Shown: positions 1-11,677, numbered from the stretch's first letter. The stretch: DNA of 64,000 bases from Conexibacter sp. SYSU D00693 (GCF_017084525.1 NZ_CP070950.1:3100001-3164000); one strand, 5' to 3'. The notes: generated by a model from the sequence alone, not told the origin. Numbers and translations: made by a program.

Positions 1-1
1 G

Positions 2-838
2 CCCCGGCTCGGGCGCCAGTACAAGGACCAGTACGTGCAGGTGCCCTCGGGCGGCTTCCGCTGGTTCCCGCTGAACCAGAAGCTCAAGCCGTTCGACGAC
101 CTCAACGTCCGCAAGGCGGTCCTCGCCGGCTTCGACCGTGACGCGGCCCGCAAGGCGCGCGGCGGCAAGTTCACGGCCGACATCCCGACCCACTTCCTCC
201 CGCCGGAGTTCCCCGGCTTCGAGGAGGCCGGTGGCTTCGAGACCGACCTGGACTTCCTGAAGAACCCGAAGGGCGACATGGCGGTCGCGGCCAAGTACTT
301 CAAGGCGGCGGGCTACGCCTCCGGCAAGTACGAGGGCGACGAGGAGATCTACATGGTCACCGCCAACGCCGACCCGGGCAAGGCCCAGGCGGAGGTCGCC
401 AAGGCGCAGCTCGAGAAGATGGGCTTCAAGGTCCGTCTGCGCGCGGTGCCCCAGGACGCGACGTACACGGAGTACTGCCAGGTCCCGGCCAAGAAGGTCC
501 ACGTCTGTGGCGCGGCCGGCTGGTTCAAGGACTTCGCCGACCCGCAGTCCATGCTCGAGCCCACGTTCAAGGGCTCGGAGATCCGCGCCCAGGGCAACAA
601 CAACCTCGGCCAGCTCGACGACCCCGCGGTCGACAAGGCGATGGACGAGGCTGCCGTGCTCGAGGGCGAGGCGCGCCTGAAGGCCTGGGGCGAGATCGAC
701 AAGCAGATCACCGCCCTGGCCCCGGCCATCCCGTTCGTCTGGGACAAGACGACGCTGATCTGGTCGAAGGACGTCAACGGGGTCTCCAACCCCAACAACT
801 CGCTCCTCGACCTGACGTTCACGTCGCTGAAGCAGTAG
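2..838 (+). CDS. ABC transporter substrate-binding protein, C-terminal part
   Basis: This is the C-terminal ~278 residues of an extracellular solute-binding protein of the SBP_bac_5 (oligopeptide/dipeptide/nickel) family; the start lies off the left edge. Visible family traits are a segment reading VRKAVLAGFDRD, the helix AAKYFKAAGY, an AQLEKMGFKVRLR strand-helix unit, and a C-terminal lobe with DFADPQSMLEP and NNLGQLDDPAVDKAMDEA. The protein would capture peptides or similar solutes outside the membrane and pass them to the permease encoded 90 bases downstream. The ligand cannot be told from this fragment. The following permease and two ATPases on the same strand fit one transport operon. 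Confidence 0.85.
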   Translation, partial: PRLGRQYKDQYVQVPSGGFRWFPLNQKLKPFDDLNVRKAVLAGFDRDAARKARGGKFTADIPTHFLPPEFPGFEEAGGFETDLDFLKNPKGDMAVAAKYFKAAGYASGKYEGDEEIYMVTANADPGKAQAEVAKAQLEKMGFKVRLRAVPQDATYTEYCQVPAKKVHVCGAAGWFKDFADPQSMLEPTFKGSEIRAQGNNNLGQLDDPAVDKAMDEAAVLEGEARLKAWGEIDKQITALAPAIPFVWDKTTLIWSKDVNGVSNPNNSLLDLTFTSLKQ

Positions 839-855
839 CGACGCGCTGACCGTCA

Positions 856-893
856 CGGCCGGCTCGCGAGCCTTCGGGCACGCGGGCCGGCCG
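856..893 (+). other. intercistronic stem-loop
   Basis: Between the binding-protein gene and the permease gene, CGGCCGGC (856-863) pairs perfectly with GCCGGCCG (886-893), and the palindrome GGCTCGCGAGCC (861-872) lies across the left arm and loop. No T-run follows. Such hairpins after binding-protein genes commonly protect the upstream message or attenuate transcription, giving more binding protein than permease. That role here is inference. Confidence 0.45.
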
Positions 894-928
894 CCGGTCG
901 CCACACCCGCCGAGAGCACGCACGCCAC

Positions 929-1888
929 ATGGGCGCCTACATCCTCCGCCGACTCCTCTGGACGGTCCTGCTGGTCATCCTGGTCAGCGCGATCACCTTC
1001 GTGATCTTCCGGGTCCTCCCGAGCGCCGATCCGGCTGCGCTGCGCGCCGGGCGCTCGCCGTCGCCCGACACCCTGCGGCTCATCCGCGAGCAGCTCGGGC
1101 TGGACGACCCGACCTACGTGCAGTTCTGGAACTTCCTCAAGGACCTGTTCCTGCACTTCGACCTCGGGCGCAGCTACATCAACGACGCGCCGGTCCGCCA
1201 GCAGGCCTTCGACCGCCTCGGCGCCACGCTCTTCCTCGTCCTCGGCGCAGCCTGCATCTGGTTCCTCGTCGGGGTGACGATCGGCATCGTCTCCGCCGTC
1301 TTCCGGGGCCGCATCTGGGACCGCCTCGCCATGGGCGCCGCCCTCGTGATGATCTCGGCGCCGGTCTACTGGCTGGGCCTGGTCACGCTGTACCTCTTCA
1401 GCGAGGACATCGGTCGGTTCAAGCTCCTGCCGGGCTCCGGCGCCTACCAGGACGCCGACGGGTTCTTCGACAAGATCCCCGCGCTCATCATGCCGTGGTG
1501 CGTGCTCGCGACGGCGTTCGCGGCGATCTACGCGCGGCTCATGCGCTCGGGCATGCTCGAGACGCTCTCGGAGGACTACATCCGCACCGCGCGGGCCAAG
1601 GGCCTGAGCAAGCGGCGTGTGGTGCTCAAGCACGCGACCCGGTCGGCGATCACGCCGATCATCACCGTGCTCGGCCTCGACATCGGCATCCTCTTCGGCG
1701 GTGCCATCCTCACCGAGACCGTGTTCGGCATCCCGGGGATCGGGCTCTACTCGTTCAACGCGATCGAGCGGGCCGACCTCGCGACGATCCAGGGCACGAC
1801 GCTCATCCTGGCGCTCGGGGTCGCGCTGATGAGCCTCCTCGTGGACATCATCTACGCCTTCCTCGACCCCCGCGTGAGGTACTCCTAG
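929..1888 (+). CDS. peptide-type ABC transporter permease (DppB/OppB family)
   Basis: A 319-residue inner-membrane permease of the binding-protein-dependent transport family. It begins with a hydrophobic helix at about residues 8-30 and has further membrane segments around 90-120, 130-155, 185-205, 240-265 and 285-310. The EAA loop that contacts the ATPases is at about residues 217-230 (DYIRTARAKGLSKRRVVLKH), followed by the typical ILTETVFGIPGIG segment. Length and layout match the DppB/OppB half of the heterodimeric pore. The gene ends two bases before the next start codon. No DppC/OppC partner lies between it and the ATPase genes, which is unusual for this operon type. Confidence 0.92.
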   Translation: MGAYILRRLLWTVLLVILVSAITFVIFRVLPSADPAALRAGRSPSPDTLRLIREQLGLDDPTYVQFWNFLKDLFLHFDLGRSYINDAPVRQQAFDRLGATLFLVLGAACIWFLVGVTIGIVSAVFRGRIWDRLAMGAALVMISAPVYWLGLVTLYLFSEDIGRFKLLPGSGAYQDADGFFDKIPALIMPWCVLATAFAAIYARLMRSGMLETLSEDYIRTARAKGLSKRRVVLKHATRSAITPIITVLGLDIGILFGGAILTETVFGIPGIGLYSFNAIERADLATIQGTTLILALGVALMSLLVDIIYAFLDPRVRYS

Positions 1889-1890
1889 CG

Positions 1891-2997
<1,107 letters not shown>

Positions 2998-2998
2998 G

Positions 2999-4021
2999 GT
3001 GGCCGAGAACCTGGTCGAGGTCCGCAACCTCGTCAAGCACTTCCCGATCAAGCGCGGCGTGCTCGTGCAGCGCCAGGTCGGCGCGGTCCAGGCGGTCGAC
3101 GACATCTCGTTCGACATCAAGCAGGGCGAGACGCTGGGCATCGTCGGCGAGTCCGGCTGCGGCAAGTCGACGACGGCGCGCCTGCTGACCCGGCTGCTGG
3201 ACCCGACGTCGGGCTCCATCGAGTTCGAGGGCCAGGACATCGCGCGCCTGAAGGGCAAGGACCTCAAGCCGCTGCGCCGCGAGGTCCAGATGATCTTCCA
3301 GGACCCGTACTCGTCGCTGAACCCGCGCAAGACCGTGGGCTCGATCATCGGCGAGCCCTTCGCCATCCACGGCGTCGAGTCCAGCGCCGAGGGGCGCAAG
3401 AAGCGCGTGCAGGAGCTCATGGAGGTCGTCGGCCTCAACCCCGAGCACTACAACCGCCTGCCCCACCAGTTCTCCGGCGGCCAGCGACAGCGCATCGGCG
3501 TGGCCCGGGCCATCGCGCTCAAGCCGAAGCTCGTGATCGCCGACGAGCCGGTCTCCGCGCTGGACGTCTCCATCCAGGCGCAGATCCTCAACCTGCTGCG
3601 CGACCTCCAGCGCGACCTTGGCCTGACGATCGTCTTCATCGCCCACGACCTCAGCGTCGTGCGCCACATGTGCGACCGCATCGCGGTGATGTACCTCGGC
3701 AAGGTCGTCGAGCTCGCGACCGCCGAGGAGCTCTACGCGCACCCGCGCCACCCGTACACGGGCGCGCTGCTGTCCGCCGTGCCGGTGCCCGACCCGCTGC
3801 TGGCCGCGCAGAAGAGGCGCCAGGTCCTGACGGGCGACGTGCCCTCGCCGACCAACCCGCCGAGGGCCTGCCGCTTCCACACGCGCTGCCCGAAGGCCCA
3901 GCAGGGCACGTGCGATGTCGAGCCGCCGGAGCTCGTCGCCAAGGACGGCGGCAACCTCGCGGCCTGCCACTTCCCGCTCACGGACGCCGAGGTCCGCGAG
4001 CGCGTGCCGACCGCGGCGTGA
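2999..4021 (+). CDS. peptide-type ABC transporter ATP-binding protein (DppF/OppF family)
   Basis: A 340-residue ATPase, the second of the pair. The GTG at 2999 follows the previous stop by one base and gives the expected N-terminus ([15 protein letters not shown]); the open frame upstream overlaps the preceding gene and is not used. Walker A is GESGCGKS, the signature is FSGGQRQRI, Walker B is [12 protein letters not shown] and the switch region is IAHDLSVV. The C-terminal extension has the [10 protein letters not shown] cysteine pair typical of OppF/DppF. Tight spacing indicates translational coupling with the partner ATPase. Confidence 0.93.
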   Translation: MAENLVEVRNLVKHFPIKRGVLVQRQVGAVQAVDDISFDIKQGETLGIVGESGCGKSTTARLLTRLLDPTSGSIEFEGQDIARLKGKDLKPLRREVQMIFQDPYSSLNPRKTVGSIIGEPFAIHGVESSAEGRKKRVQELMEVVGLNPEHYNRLPHQFSGGQRQRIGVARAIALKPKLVIADEPVSALDVSIQAQILNLLRDLQRDLGLTIVFIAHDLSVVRHMCDRIAVMYLGKVVELATAEELYAHPRHPYTGALLSAVPVPDPLLAAQKRRQVLTGDVPSPTNPPRACRFHTRCPKAQQGTCDVEPPELVAKDGGNLAACHFPLTDAEVRERVPTAA

Positions 4022-4455
4022 GCGCGCCCGACGCCGAGGAGCGCTTCCCCGGCGTCCGGGAGTTCCCGGCGTCGACGCGCACGGCCGCGGAGGCGGCCGC
4101 GGCGATCGGCTGCGACGTCGCCCAGATCGTCAAGTCGCTCGTGTTCCGCGACGGTGGCGCTGACGGGCCCGCGACCCTGGTGCTCTGCTCGGGCGCCAAC
4201 ACCGTCGACGAGGCCGCGCTGGGCGTCGTGCGCGCCGACGCCGCGTTCGTGCGCGAGCAGACGGGCTACGCCATCGGCGGCGTGGCGCCGTGGGGCTGGA
4301 CGGTCGCGCCGTCGCGCACGGTCGTCGACGAGGACCTCCTCGCCTTCGACGAGGTCTGGGCCGCGGCCGGCACACCTCGCACGGTCTTCCCGCTCACCCC
4401 CGCGCTGCTCGTCGAGCGCACCGGCGCGACGGTGGCGCGGGTGCGTCCGGCCTAG
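4018..4455 (+). CDS. YbaK/EbsC-family aminoacyl-tRNA deacylase
   Basis: A 145-residue single-domain protein of the YbaK/ProX editing family, which removes wrongly attached amino acids from tRNA in trans. The N-terminus has the family pattern of a short helix with Ala-rich segment followed by [14 protein letters not shown], which supplies the conserved Lys, and ALVLCSGAN-like strand. IGGVAPWGW and the [16 protein letters not shown]-like tail complete the fold. The GTG at 4018 overlaps the previous stop as GTGA; the longer frame upstream is a shadow of the ATPase gene. Which mischarged tRNA it edits cannot be read from the sequence. Its position behind transporter genes is probably only operon hitch-hiking. 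Confidence 0.82.
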   Translation: MSAPDAEERFPGVREFPASTRTAAEAAAAIGCDVAQIVKSLVFRDGGADGPATLVLCSGANTVDEAALGVVRADAAFVREQTGYAIGGVAPWGWTVAPSRTVVDEDLLAFDEVWAAAGTPRTVFPLTPALLVERTGATVARVRPA

Positions 4456-5084
4456 TCCTCGTCGTCGTCGCTGTAGAGCGACTCGACGGCGATCTGGTTG
4501 TTGCGCTGGTCGAAGACCTTCACGTCGAGCGTGTCGCCGCGGTAGTCGTCGGGCGCCACGAGGGTGAAGCGCCGCTCCACGAGCAGGCACTGGTCGACGG
4601 CGAGGTCGGCGAGCTCGGCGGTGACGACGTGGCCGCCGTCGCGCATCGGCGTGCCCCAGACGACGGTGATCGCCGCGACGTTGCCGTTCTCGCCGCGCCA
4701 GCCGCCGATGACCTCGTCGCAGAGGTCGATCGTCCACTCGGGGTTCGCGTCGGCGGTCTCGGCGGTCCAGTCGGCCGTGGCGCGCAGGTCCGACGGCTCG
4801 TCGCCCTCCTCCCACGCGGGGATCCACGAGACCAGGCCGAAGAGCTCGAGGCCGGTCGTCGTGCCGCAGGTCACCGGCTGGTAGGTGCGGCCGTTCCAGG
4901 TGCGGTCGGGGTAGAAGACGACCTCGCCGGGGTCGCCGAGGTCCTGGGCGTCCTCGGACGAGCGCAGCTCGAGCACGGCGGCGAGGAACGTCTCCTGCAG
5001 GCGCTCGGACCAGCGCCCGTAGGGCAGGCCCTCCTGCGGCGGCTCGGCGGCGAAGCGGCAGACGAAGCGGGGCTCGGGGGCCAT
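4452..5084 (-). CDS. hypothetical protein, 210 aa
   Basis: I do not recognise this family. The product is soluble, acidic (tail YSDDDED), rich in Trp and Thr, has three scattered cysteines and no signal peptide or membrane segment. The middle reads like a series of beta strands (CGTTTGLELFGLVSWIP, NVAAITVVWGTPM, QCLLVERRFTLV). The ATG at 5084 is supported by a TAGGGT box seven bases upstream, as for leaderless genes elsewhere in the window. Its stop overlaps the stop of the convergent YbaK-like gene in a shared CTAG. The codon pattern is that of its neighbours, with high third-position GC. Confidence 0.72.
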   Translation of the reverse strand: MAPEPRFVCRFAAEPPQEGLPYGRWSERLQETFLAAVLELRSSEDAQDLGDPGEVVFYPDRTWNGRTYQPVTCGTTTGLELFGLVSWIPAWEEGDEPSDLRATADWTAETADANPEWTIDLCDEVIGGWRGENGNVAAITVVWGTPMRDGGHVVTAELADLAVDQCLLVERRFTLVAPDDYRGDTLDVKVFDQRNNQIAVESLYSDDDED

Positions 5085-5091
5085 GGCGGGA

Positions 5092-5097
5092 ACCCTA
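5092..5097 (-). promoter_or_regulatory. TAGGGT -10 box, leaderless type
   Basis: On the minus strand TAGGGT ends seven bases before the ATG of the 210-residue hypothetical gene. This is the spacing at which transcription would begin at the A of the start codon. No Shine-Dalgarno sequence is present. The box coincides with the stop codon of the dtd gene behind it. Confidence 0.5.
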
Positions 5098-5529
5098 GGG
5101 CGAAGGCGACTCGACCATCAGCGTCACCGGCCCGTCGTTGACGAGCTCCACCTCCATGTGCGCGCCGAAGACCCCGCCCTGCGCGCCGAGGCGCTCGCGG
5201 AAGCGCTCGTACAGCGGCTCGGCGTGCTCGGGCCGCGCGGCGGCGACGTAGGACGGACGCGTGCCCTTGCGCGCGTCGCCCAGCAGGGTGAACTGGGAGA
5301 CGACGAGGACCTCGCGGTCGCCGAGCGCCTCGTCCATCCTGCCCGAGGCCCCCGAGAAGATCCGCAGCGCCCGCACCTTGTCCGCGAGCCAGTCACACGC
5401 CCGCTCATCGTCCCCGTGGCCCACGCCGAGCAGGACGAGCAGGCCCGCGCCGATCGCGCCGACCTCCTCGCCGTCGACCCGCACCGCCGCCCGGCTCACC
5501 CGCTGCACCAGCGCCCGCACGCAGGGCAT
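5095..5529 (-). CDS. dtd: D-aminoacyl-tRNA deacylase
   Basis: A 144-residue Dtd that hydrolyses D-aminoacyl-tRNA (and glycyl-tRNA-Ala), protecting translation from D-amino acids. Diagnostic motifs are VQRVSRA near the N-terminus, SQFTLLGDARKGTRPS in the middle and NDGPVTLMVES at the end; these correspond to the SQFTL and NxGPxT active-site signatures. Length fits the family (about 145-150). The ATG at 5529 gives an MPCVRALVQRV start; the GTG three codons later (5520) would give the more usual MRALVQRV and may be the real start. The next gene downstream on this strand begins 10 bases after the stop. Confidence 0.93.
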   Translation of the reverse strand: MPCVRALVQRVSRAAVRVDGEEVGAIGAGLLVLLGVGHGDDERACDWLADKVRALRIFSGASGRMDEALGDREVLVVSQFTLLGDARKGTRPSYVAAARPEHAEPLYERFRERLGAQGGVFGAHMEVELVNDGPVTLMVESPSP

Positions 5530-5605
5530 CGTGGCAAGCCGGCGCCCGTGGATCTGTCCGCCCGCGGGTTGCGCTCAGCACCCACGCTGGTAGACAAGAC
5601 CCTGC

Positions 5606-8266
5606 GTGAGCGACCACGACGTCGACCCGCAGGAGACGCAGGAGTGGCTCGAGGCGCTCGACGACGTCGTGGCCACGGACGGGCTCGGCCGTGCCCACGA
5701 GCTGCTGGAGGCGCTGCTCGAACGGGCCGGGCGCTCCGGTGTGGCCGTGCCGGCGGGCCTCAACACGCCGTACGTCAACACGATCCCGGTCGAGGCCGAG
5801 CCGCCGATGCCCGGCGACCCGGCGGTCGAGCAGCGGGTGCGCGCGCTCGTGCGCTGGAACGCGCTGGCGACGGTGCTGCAGGCCAACGCCGAGTCCTCGG
5901 AGCTGGGTGGGCACATCGCCTCGTTCCAGTCGGCCGCGACGCTCTACGAGGTCGGCTTCAACCACTTCTGGCACGCGCCGTCGGCCGAGCACGCCGGCGA
6001 CCTCGTCTTCATCCAGGGCCACTCGTCGCCCGGCGTCTACGCCCGCGCGTTCCTCGAGGGGCGCATCTCCGAGGAGGAGATGAAGCGCTTCCGGACCGAG
6101 GTCGGCGGCGGCGGGCTGAGCTCGTACCCGCACCCGTGGCTCATGCCGCGCTTCTGGCAGTTCCCGACGGTCTCGATGGGCCTCGGGCCGCTCATGGCGA
6201 TCTACCAGGCGCACTTCATGAAGTACCTCAGCGGCCGCGGGATCGCCGACACGGGCGGCCGCAAGGTCTGGGCCTTCCTGGGCGACGGCGAGATGGACGA
6301 GCCCGAGTCGATGGGCGCGCTCTCGCTGGCCGGCCGCGAGAAGCTCGACAACCTGGTCTTCGTCATCAACTGCAACCTGCAGCGCCTCGACGGCCCCGTC
6401 CGCGGCAACGGCAAGATCATCCAGGAGCTCGAGACGAACTTCCGGGGCGCCGGCTGGAACGTCATCAAGGTCGTCTGGGGCTCGCGCTGGGACCCGCTGC
6501 TGGCCGCCGACGGGCAGGGCCTGCTGCGCCGCCGGATGGAGGAGGCGCTGGACGGCGACTACCAGACCTACAAGTCGCGCAACGGCGCCTACGTGCGCGA
6601 GCACTTCTTCGGGGCCGACCCGCAGCTGGCGGCGATGGTCGCCGACATGAGCGACGACGAGATCTGGCAGCTCAACCGCGGCGGCCACGACCCCAACAAG
6701 GTCCATGCCGCGTACGCCGCCGCCGTCGCCCACACCGGCCAGCCCACGGTCATCCTCGCCAAGACGATCAAGGGCTACGGGATGGGCGAGGCCGGCGAGG
6801 GCCAGAACATCACCCACCAGCAGAAGAAGATGGGCGAGGGTGCGCTCTTCGCGTTCCGCGACCGCTTCGGCCTGTCGCTCTCCGACGACCAGGTCCGCGC
6901 CAAGGCGTTCCTCAAGCCGCCCGACGACTCCGAGGAGGCGCGCTACCTGCGCGAGCGCCGCGACGCCCTCGGCGGGTCGCTGCCCGCCCGCGTCGTCGAG
7001 CCCAAGCCGCTGGCCGTCCCGTCGCTCGACGCCTTCCGCTCCGTGCTCGAGGGCACCGGCGAGCGCGAGGTCTCCACGACGATGGCCTTCGTGCGCGTGC
7101 TCGCGGCGATCCTGCGCGACAAGGCGCTCGGCCCGCGCGTGGTGCCGATCGTCGCCGACGAGTCGCGCACGTTCGGCATGGAGGGCATGTTCCGCCAGCT
7201 GGGGATCTTCAGCCAGGTCGGGCAGCTCTACCAGCCCGAGGACCGCGAGCAGCTCATGTTCTACCGGGAGGACCGCGCCGGCCAGATCCTCCAGGAGGGC
7301 ATCAACGAGGCGGGCGCGACGGCCTCCTGGATCGCCGCGGCGACGTCGTACGCCAACCACGGCGAGCCGATGATCCCCTTCTACATCTTCTACTCGATGT
7401 TCGGCTTCCAGCGGGTGGGCGACCTGCTGTGGGCGGCGGGGGACAGCCGCGCGCGGGGCTTCCTGCTCGGCGGGACGTCGGGTCGCACGACGCTCAACGG
7501 CGAGGGGCTGCAGCACGAGGACGGCCACAGCCAGGTCATGGCCGCCGCGTACCCCACGTGCATCTCCTACGACCCGACCTACGGCTACGAGGTCGCGACG
7601 ATCGTGCAGGACGGCCTGCGGCGCATGTACGCCGAGGAGGAGGACGTCTTCTACTACCTGACCCTCCTCAACGAGAACTACCCGCACCCGCCGATGCCCG
7701 AGGGCGCGGCGGAGGGCGTGCTCAAGGGGATGCACCGCATCCGGGCGGTCGAGGGCGCGGCGGACGACGCGCTGCGCGTCCGGCTCGTCGGGTCCGGCGC
7801 GATCCTGCGCGAGGTCGAGGCGGCGGCCGACCTCCTGGCCGCCGAGTGGGACGTCCACGCCGACGTCTTCAGCGCCACGAGCCTCACCGAGCTGCACCGC
7901 GACGGCATGGACGCCGAGCGCGAGGCGCGCCTGCACCCCGAGTGGCAGCCGCGCCGGCCGTGGGTCGCCGAGCAGCTCGCGCTCGGCCGCGGCCCGACCA
8001 TCGCGTCCACCGACTACATGCGGCTCTACGCCGAGCAGATCCGGCCCTTCGTCGACGGGAGGTACACCGTGCTGGGCACCGACGGCTTCGGCCGCTCCGA
8101 CTACCGCCGGACGCTGCGCCGGTTCTTCGAGGTCGACCGCCACCACGTGGTCGTCGCCGCGCTCGACGCGCTCGCGCAGGACGGCACGCTGCCGGCCGGC
8201 CGCGTGCGCGAGGCGCTGGACCGCTACGGCATCGAGCCGGGGACGGAGGCGCCGTGGCGCCGGTAG
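5606..8266 (+). CDS. aceE: pyruvate dehydrogenase E1 component, homodimeric type
   Basis: An 886-residue thiamine-diphosphate E1 subunit, the same length class as E. coli AceE. It decarboxylates pyruvate and transfers the acetyl unit to the lipoyl arm of E2. The ThDP motif begins with GDGEMDEPESMGAL and ends with NCNLQRLDGPVRGN. The pyrimidine-binding and transketolase-like C-terminal domains follow (GATASWIAAATSYANHGEP, GRTTLNGEGLQHEDGHSQ). The GTG at 5606 is chosen because a TAGACA box lies nine bases upstream and the protein starts like other AceE. Its 3' end overlaps the E2 gene by 13 bases. With aceF and lpdA it makes a complete pyruvate dehydrogenase operon. Confidence 0.97.
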   Translation: MSDHDVDPQETQEWLEALDDVVATDGLGRAHELLEALLERAGRSGVAVPAGLNTPYVNTIPVEAEPPMPGDPAVEQRVRALVRWNALATVLQANAESSELGGHIASFQSAATLYEVGFNHFWHAPSAEHAGDLVFIQGHSSPGVYARAFLEGRISEEEMKRFRTEVGGGGLSSYPHPWLMPRFWQFPTVSMGLGPLMAIYQAHFMKYLSGRGIADTGGRKVWAFLGDGEMDEPESMGALSLAGREKLDNLVFVINCNLQRLDGPVRGNGKIIQELETNFRGAGWNVIKVVWGSRWDPLLAADGQGLLRRRMEEALDGDYQTYKSRNGAYVREHFFGADPQLAAMVADMSDDEIWQLNRGGHDPNKVHAAYAAAVAHTGQPTVILAKTIKGYGMGEAGEGQNITHQQKKMGEGALFAFRDRFGLSLSDDQVRAKAFLKPPDDSEEARYLRERRDALGGSLPARVVEPKPLAVPSLDAFRSVLEGTGEREVSTTMAFVRVLAAILRDKALGPRVVPIVADESRTFGMEGMFRQLGIFSQVGQLYQPEDREQLMFYREDRAGQILQEGINEAGATASWIAAATSYANHGEPMIPFYIFYSMFGFQRVGDLLWAAGDSRARGFLLGGTSGRTTLNGEGLQHEDGHSQVMAAAYPTCISYDPTYGYEVATIVQDGLRRMYAEEEDVFYYLTLLNENYPHPPMPEGAAEGVLKGMHRIRAVEGAADDALRVRLVGSGAILREVEAAADLLAAEWDVHADVFSATSLTELHRDGMDAEREARLHPEWQPRRPWVAEQLALGRGPTIASTDYMRLYAEQIRPFVDGRYTVLGTDGFGRSDYRRTLRRFFEVDRHHVVVAALDALAQDGTLPAGRVREALDRYGIEPGTEAPWRR

Positions 8267-9558
8267 AGGTCGTCGTCCCCGACATCGGGGACTTCTCCGA
8301 CGTCCCGGTCATCGAGGTGCTCGTCGCCGTCGGTGACACGGTCGGCGAGGAGGACCCGCTCGTCACGCTCGAGTCCGACAAGGCGACGATGGACGTCCCG
8401 TCGCCCTTCGCCGGCAAGGTCACCGAGCTGAAGGTCAACGTCGGCGACAAGGTCAGCGAAGGCGATGTGCTCGCGCTCGTCGAGGCCGGCGACGCGGGAG
8501 CCGCCGAGGCCACGCCGCAGGCCGAGCCGCCGGCCAGCGAGGCCGGCGCCGAGTCGTCGGTCGAGAGCGCGGTGGCGGCCGAGGCCCAGGCCGCGGGTCC
8601 CGAGGACGCCGAGGCGCCGCCGCCCGAGCCCGAGGTCCACCAGGTCCCGCCGCCCGACCATGCCGGGGAGTCGCTGCACGCGAGCCCCGCGGTGCGCCGG
8701 CTGGCCCGCGAGCTCGAGGTCGACCTCTCGACGGTGCGCGGCACGGGCCGCAAGGGGCGCATCACCAAGGACGACCTGCGCCGCGCCATCGCCGGCACCG
8801 GTCCCGCGGGCACGGGCGCCGGGGCGACCGACCTGGGCCTCGCGCCGTGGCCCGTCGTCGAGCACGAGCGCTACGGCCCGGTCGAGCGCGTCCCGCTCTC
8901 GCGGATCAAGCGCATCAGCGGCCCGAACCTCGCGCGCAACTGGGTCCGCATCCCGCACGTCACCCAGCACGACGAGGCCGACGTCACCGAGCTCGAGGCG
9001 TTCCGCAAGCGCACGAACGCCGAGCAGAGCGAGGCGAAGGTCACGATGGTCGCGCTGCTGCTCAAGGCGTGCGTCGCGTCGCTCAAGGCCTACCCCGAGG
9101 TCAACTCGTCGCTGGACGGCGAGGAGCTCGTCCTCAAGCGCCACTACCACCTGGGCTTCGCGGCCGACACGCCGGGCGGCCTCGTCGTCCCGGTGATCCG
9201 CGACGTGGACCAGAAGGGCCTGCTCGACCTCGCCAAGGAGCTCACGACGCTGTCGAAGAAGGCCCGCGACGGCAAGCTCACGCCCGGGGAGATGTCGGGC
9301 GGCACGTTCACGATCTCGTCGCTGGGCGGCATCGGCGGCACGGCGTTCACGCCGATCGTCAACGCGCCGCAGGTGGCGATCCTCGGCGTGTCGCGCAGCG
9401 CGATGAAGCCCGTGTGGGACGGCACGCAGTTCGTGCCGCGGCTCATGCTCCCGCTCTCGCTGAGCTACGACCACCGCGTGATCGACGGCGCCCTGGCGGC
9501 GCGCTTCTGCGTCCACCTCGCCGACGTGCTGAGCGACATGCGGCGCGTCCTCCTCTAG
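8254..9558 (+). CDS. aceF: dihydrolipoamide acetyltransferase (pyruvate dehydrogenase E2)
   Basis: A 434-residue E2 with one lipoyl domain. The lipoyl Lys is residue 43 in ESDKATMDVP. An Ala/Pro/Glu-rich flexible linker covers about residues 80-140, followed by the E1/E3-binding domain (ASPAVRRLAREL, GTGRKGRITKDDL) at about 145-180. The acyltransferase domain ends with the catalytic SYDHRVIDGALAARF, giving the HxxxDG motif. The GTG at 8254 overlaps aceE by 13 bases; the very long open frame running upstream from here is antisense-type shadow of aceE. One lipoyl domain is fewer than in E. coli AceF (three). Confidence 0.96.
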   Translation: MAPVEVVVPDIGDFSDVPVIEVLVAVGDTVGEEDPLVTLESDKATMDVPSPFAGKVTELKVNVGDKVSEGDVLALVEAGDAGAAEATPQAEPPASEAGAESSVESAVAAEAQAAGPEDAEAPPPEPEVHQVPPPDHAGESLHASPAVRRLARELEVDLSTVRGTGRKGRITKDDLRRAIAGTGPAGTGAGATDLGLAPWPVVEHERYGPVERVPLSRIKRISGPNLARNWVRIPHVTQHDEADVTELEAFRKRTNAEQSEAKVTMVALLLKACVASLKAYPEVNSSLDGEELVLKRHYHLGFAADTPGGLVVPVIRDVDQKGLLDLAKELTTLSKKARDGKLTPGEMSGGTFTISSLGGIGGTAFTPIVNAPQVAILGVSRSAMKPVWDGTQFVPRLMLPLSLSYDHRVIDGALAARFCVHLADVLSDMRRVLL

Positions 9559-9561
9559 GCG

Positions 9562-10971
<1,410 letters not shown>

Positions 10972-10976
10972 GCAGC

Positions 10977-10991
10977 AGGGGTCAGACCCCT
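10977..10991. repeat. short palindromic repeat AGGGGTC-A-GACCCCT
   Basis: Directly after lpdA there is a perfect 7-bp inverted repeat with a one-base centre, AGGGGTC/GACCCCT. It could act as a transcription terminator for the pdh operon, although no T-run follows. Its design (perfect arms, single central base) resembles the longer GTGCC-N-GGCAC elements at 21796, 24854 and 33338, so it may be another family of dispersed palindrome. Confidence 0.5.
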
Positions 10992-11026
10992 CCGTCTCAC
11001 GGGCGGCGCCGGCGCGCCTCCGAGGG

Positions 11027-11677
11027 CTAGGCCGCGGCGGTCGCGGGGACGGGCCAGAGCTCGTCGACCGCCCGCTCGGCGGCGGCGAGGCTCTCCGCGG
11101 CCAGCGGGCGTAGCTCGGCCATCGCCGGGTTGACGTCGGCGAGGGTCAGCTCGGCGGTGATGAAGCGCGGCTCGAGGCCGGTCAGCGAGAGGCCGTGGGG
11201 CAGCCACGGCTGCGCGTGGTCCCAGCCCTCGCGCGGCGTGCCCGGGCCGTAGCCGCCGCCGCGGGCCTGCAGGACGACGAGGTCCCGGCCGCCGAGGAGG
11301 CCGTCGCCCGTCGCGGGGTCGTAGCCGATGCCGGGGGCGACGAGGTGGTCGACCCACGCCTTGACCGTCGACGGCGGGCCGAAGTTGTAGAGCGGCAGGC
11401 CGAGCACGACGACGTCCGCGGCGAGGGTCTCGTCGGCGAGCTCGCGGGCCAGCGCGTGGGCGGCGGCCTGCTCGGGCGTGTGCTGCTCGGCGGGGACGTT
11501 GCGCGCCTCGAGGGCGACGTGGTCCAGGTGGGGCAGCGGGTGGGCGCCGAGGTCGCGGCGGGTGACCGTGCCGGTCGGGTGGGCGGCCTTCCAGGCGGCA
11601 ACGGCGCGGTGGCTGAGGGCGCTGCTCACCGAGCGGTCGCCCTGGATGGTCGCGTCGAGGTGCAGCAGATGGGGCAT
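11027..11677 (-). CDS. azoR: FMN-dependent NADH-azoreductase / NAD(P)H:quinone reductase
   Basis: A 216-residue flavodoxin-fold oxidoreductase. The N-terminus MPHLLHLDATIQGDRSVSSAL matches the phosphate-binding start of AzoR (usually LxxxSSPRxxxSxS). The middle shows VVVLGLPLYNFGPPSTVKAWVD, the FMN-binding PMYNFxxPxxLKxWxD motif, and LQARGGGYGPGTP corresponds to the second FMN loop. It would reduce quinones or azo and electrophilic compounds. The ATG at 11677 is used; the open frame upstream runs through the control region. A purine-rich GGAGAGGA stretch upstream can serve as ribosome-binding site. The divergent MarR gene and the palindromes between them suggest inducible control. Confidence 0.87.
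   Translation of the reverse strand: MPHLLHLDATIQGDRSVSSALSHRAVAAWKAAHPTGTVTRRDLGAHPLPHLDHVALEARNVPAEQHTPEQAAAHALARELADETLAADVVVLGLPLYNFGPPSTVKAWVDHLVAPGIGYDPATGDGLLGGRDLVVLQARGGGYGPGTPREGWDHAQPWLPHGLSLTGLEPRFITAELTLADVNPAMAELRPLAAESLAAAERAVDELWPVPATAAA

Noticed and set aside
5083-8253. Long plus-strand frame before the aceF start
   Set aside because: It is an Arg/Ala/Pro-rich alternate frame of aceE with no domain; aceF begins at GTG 8254.
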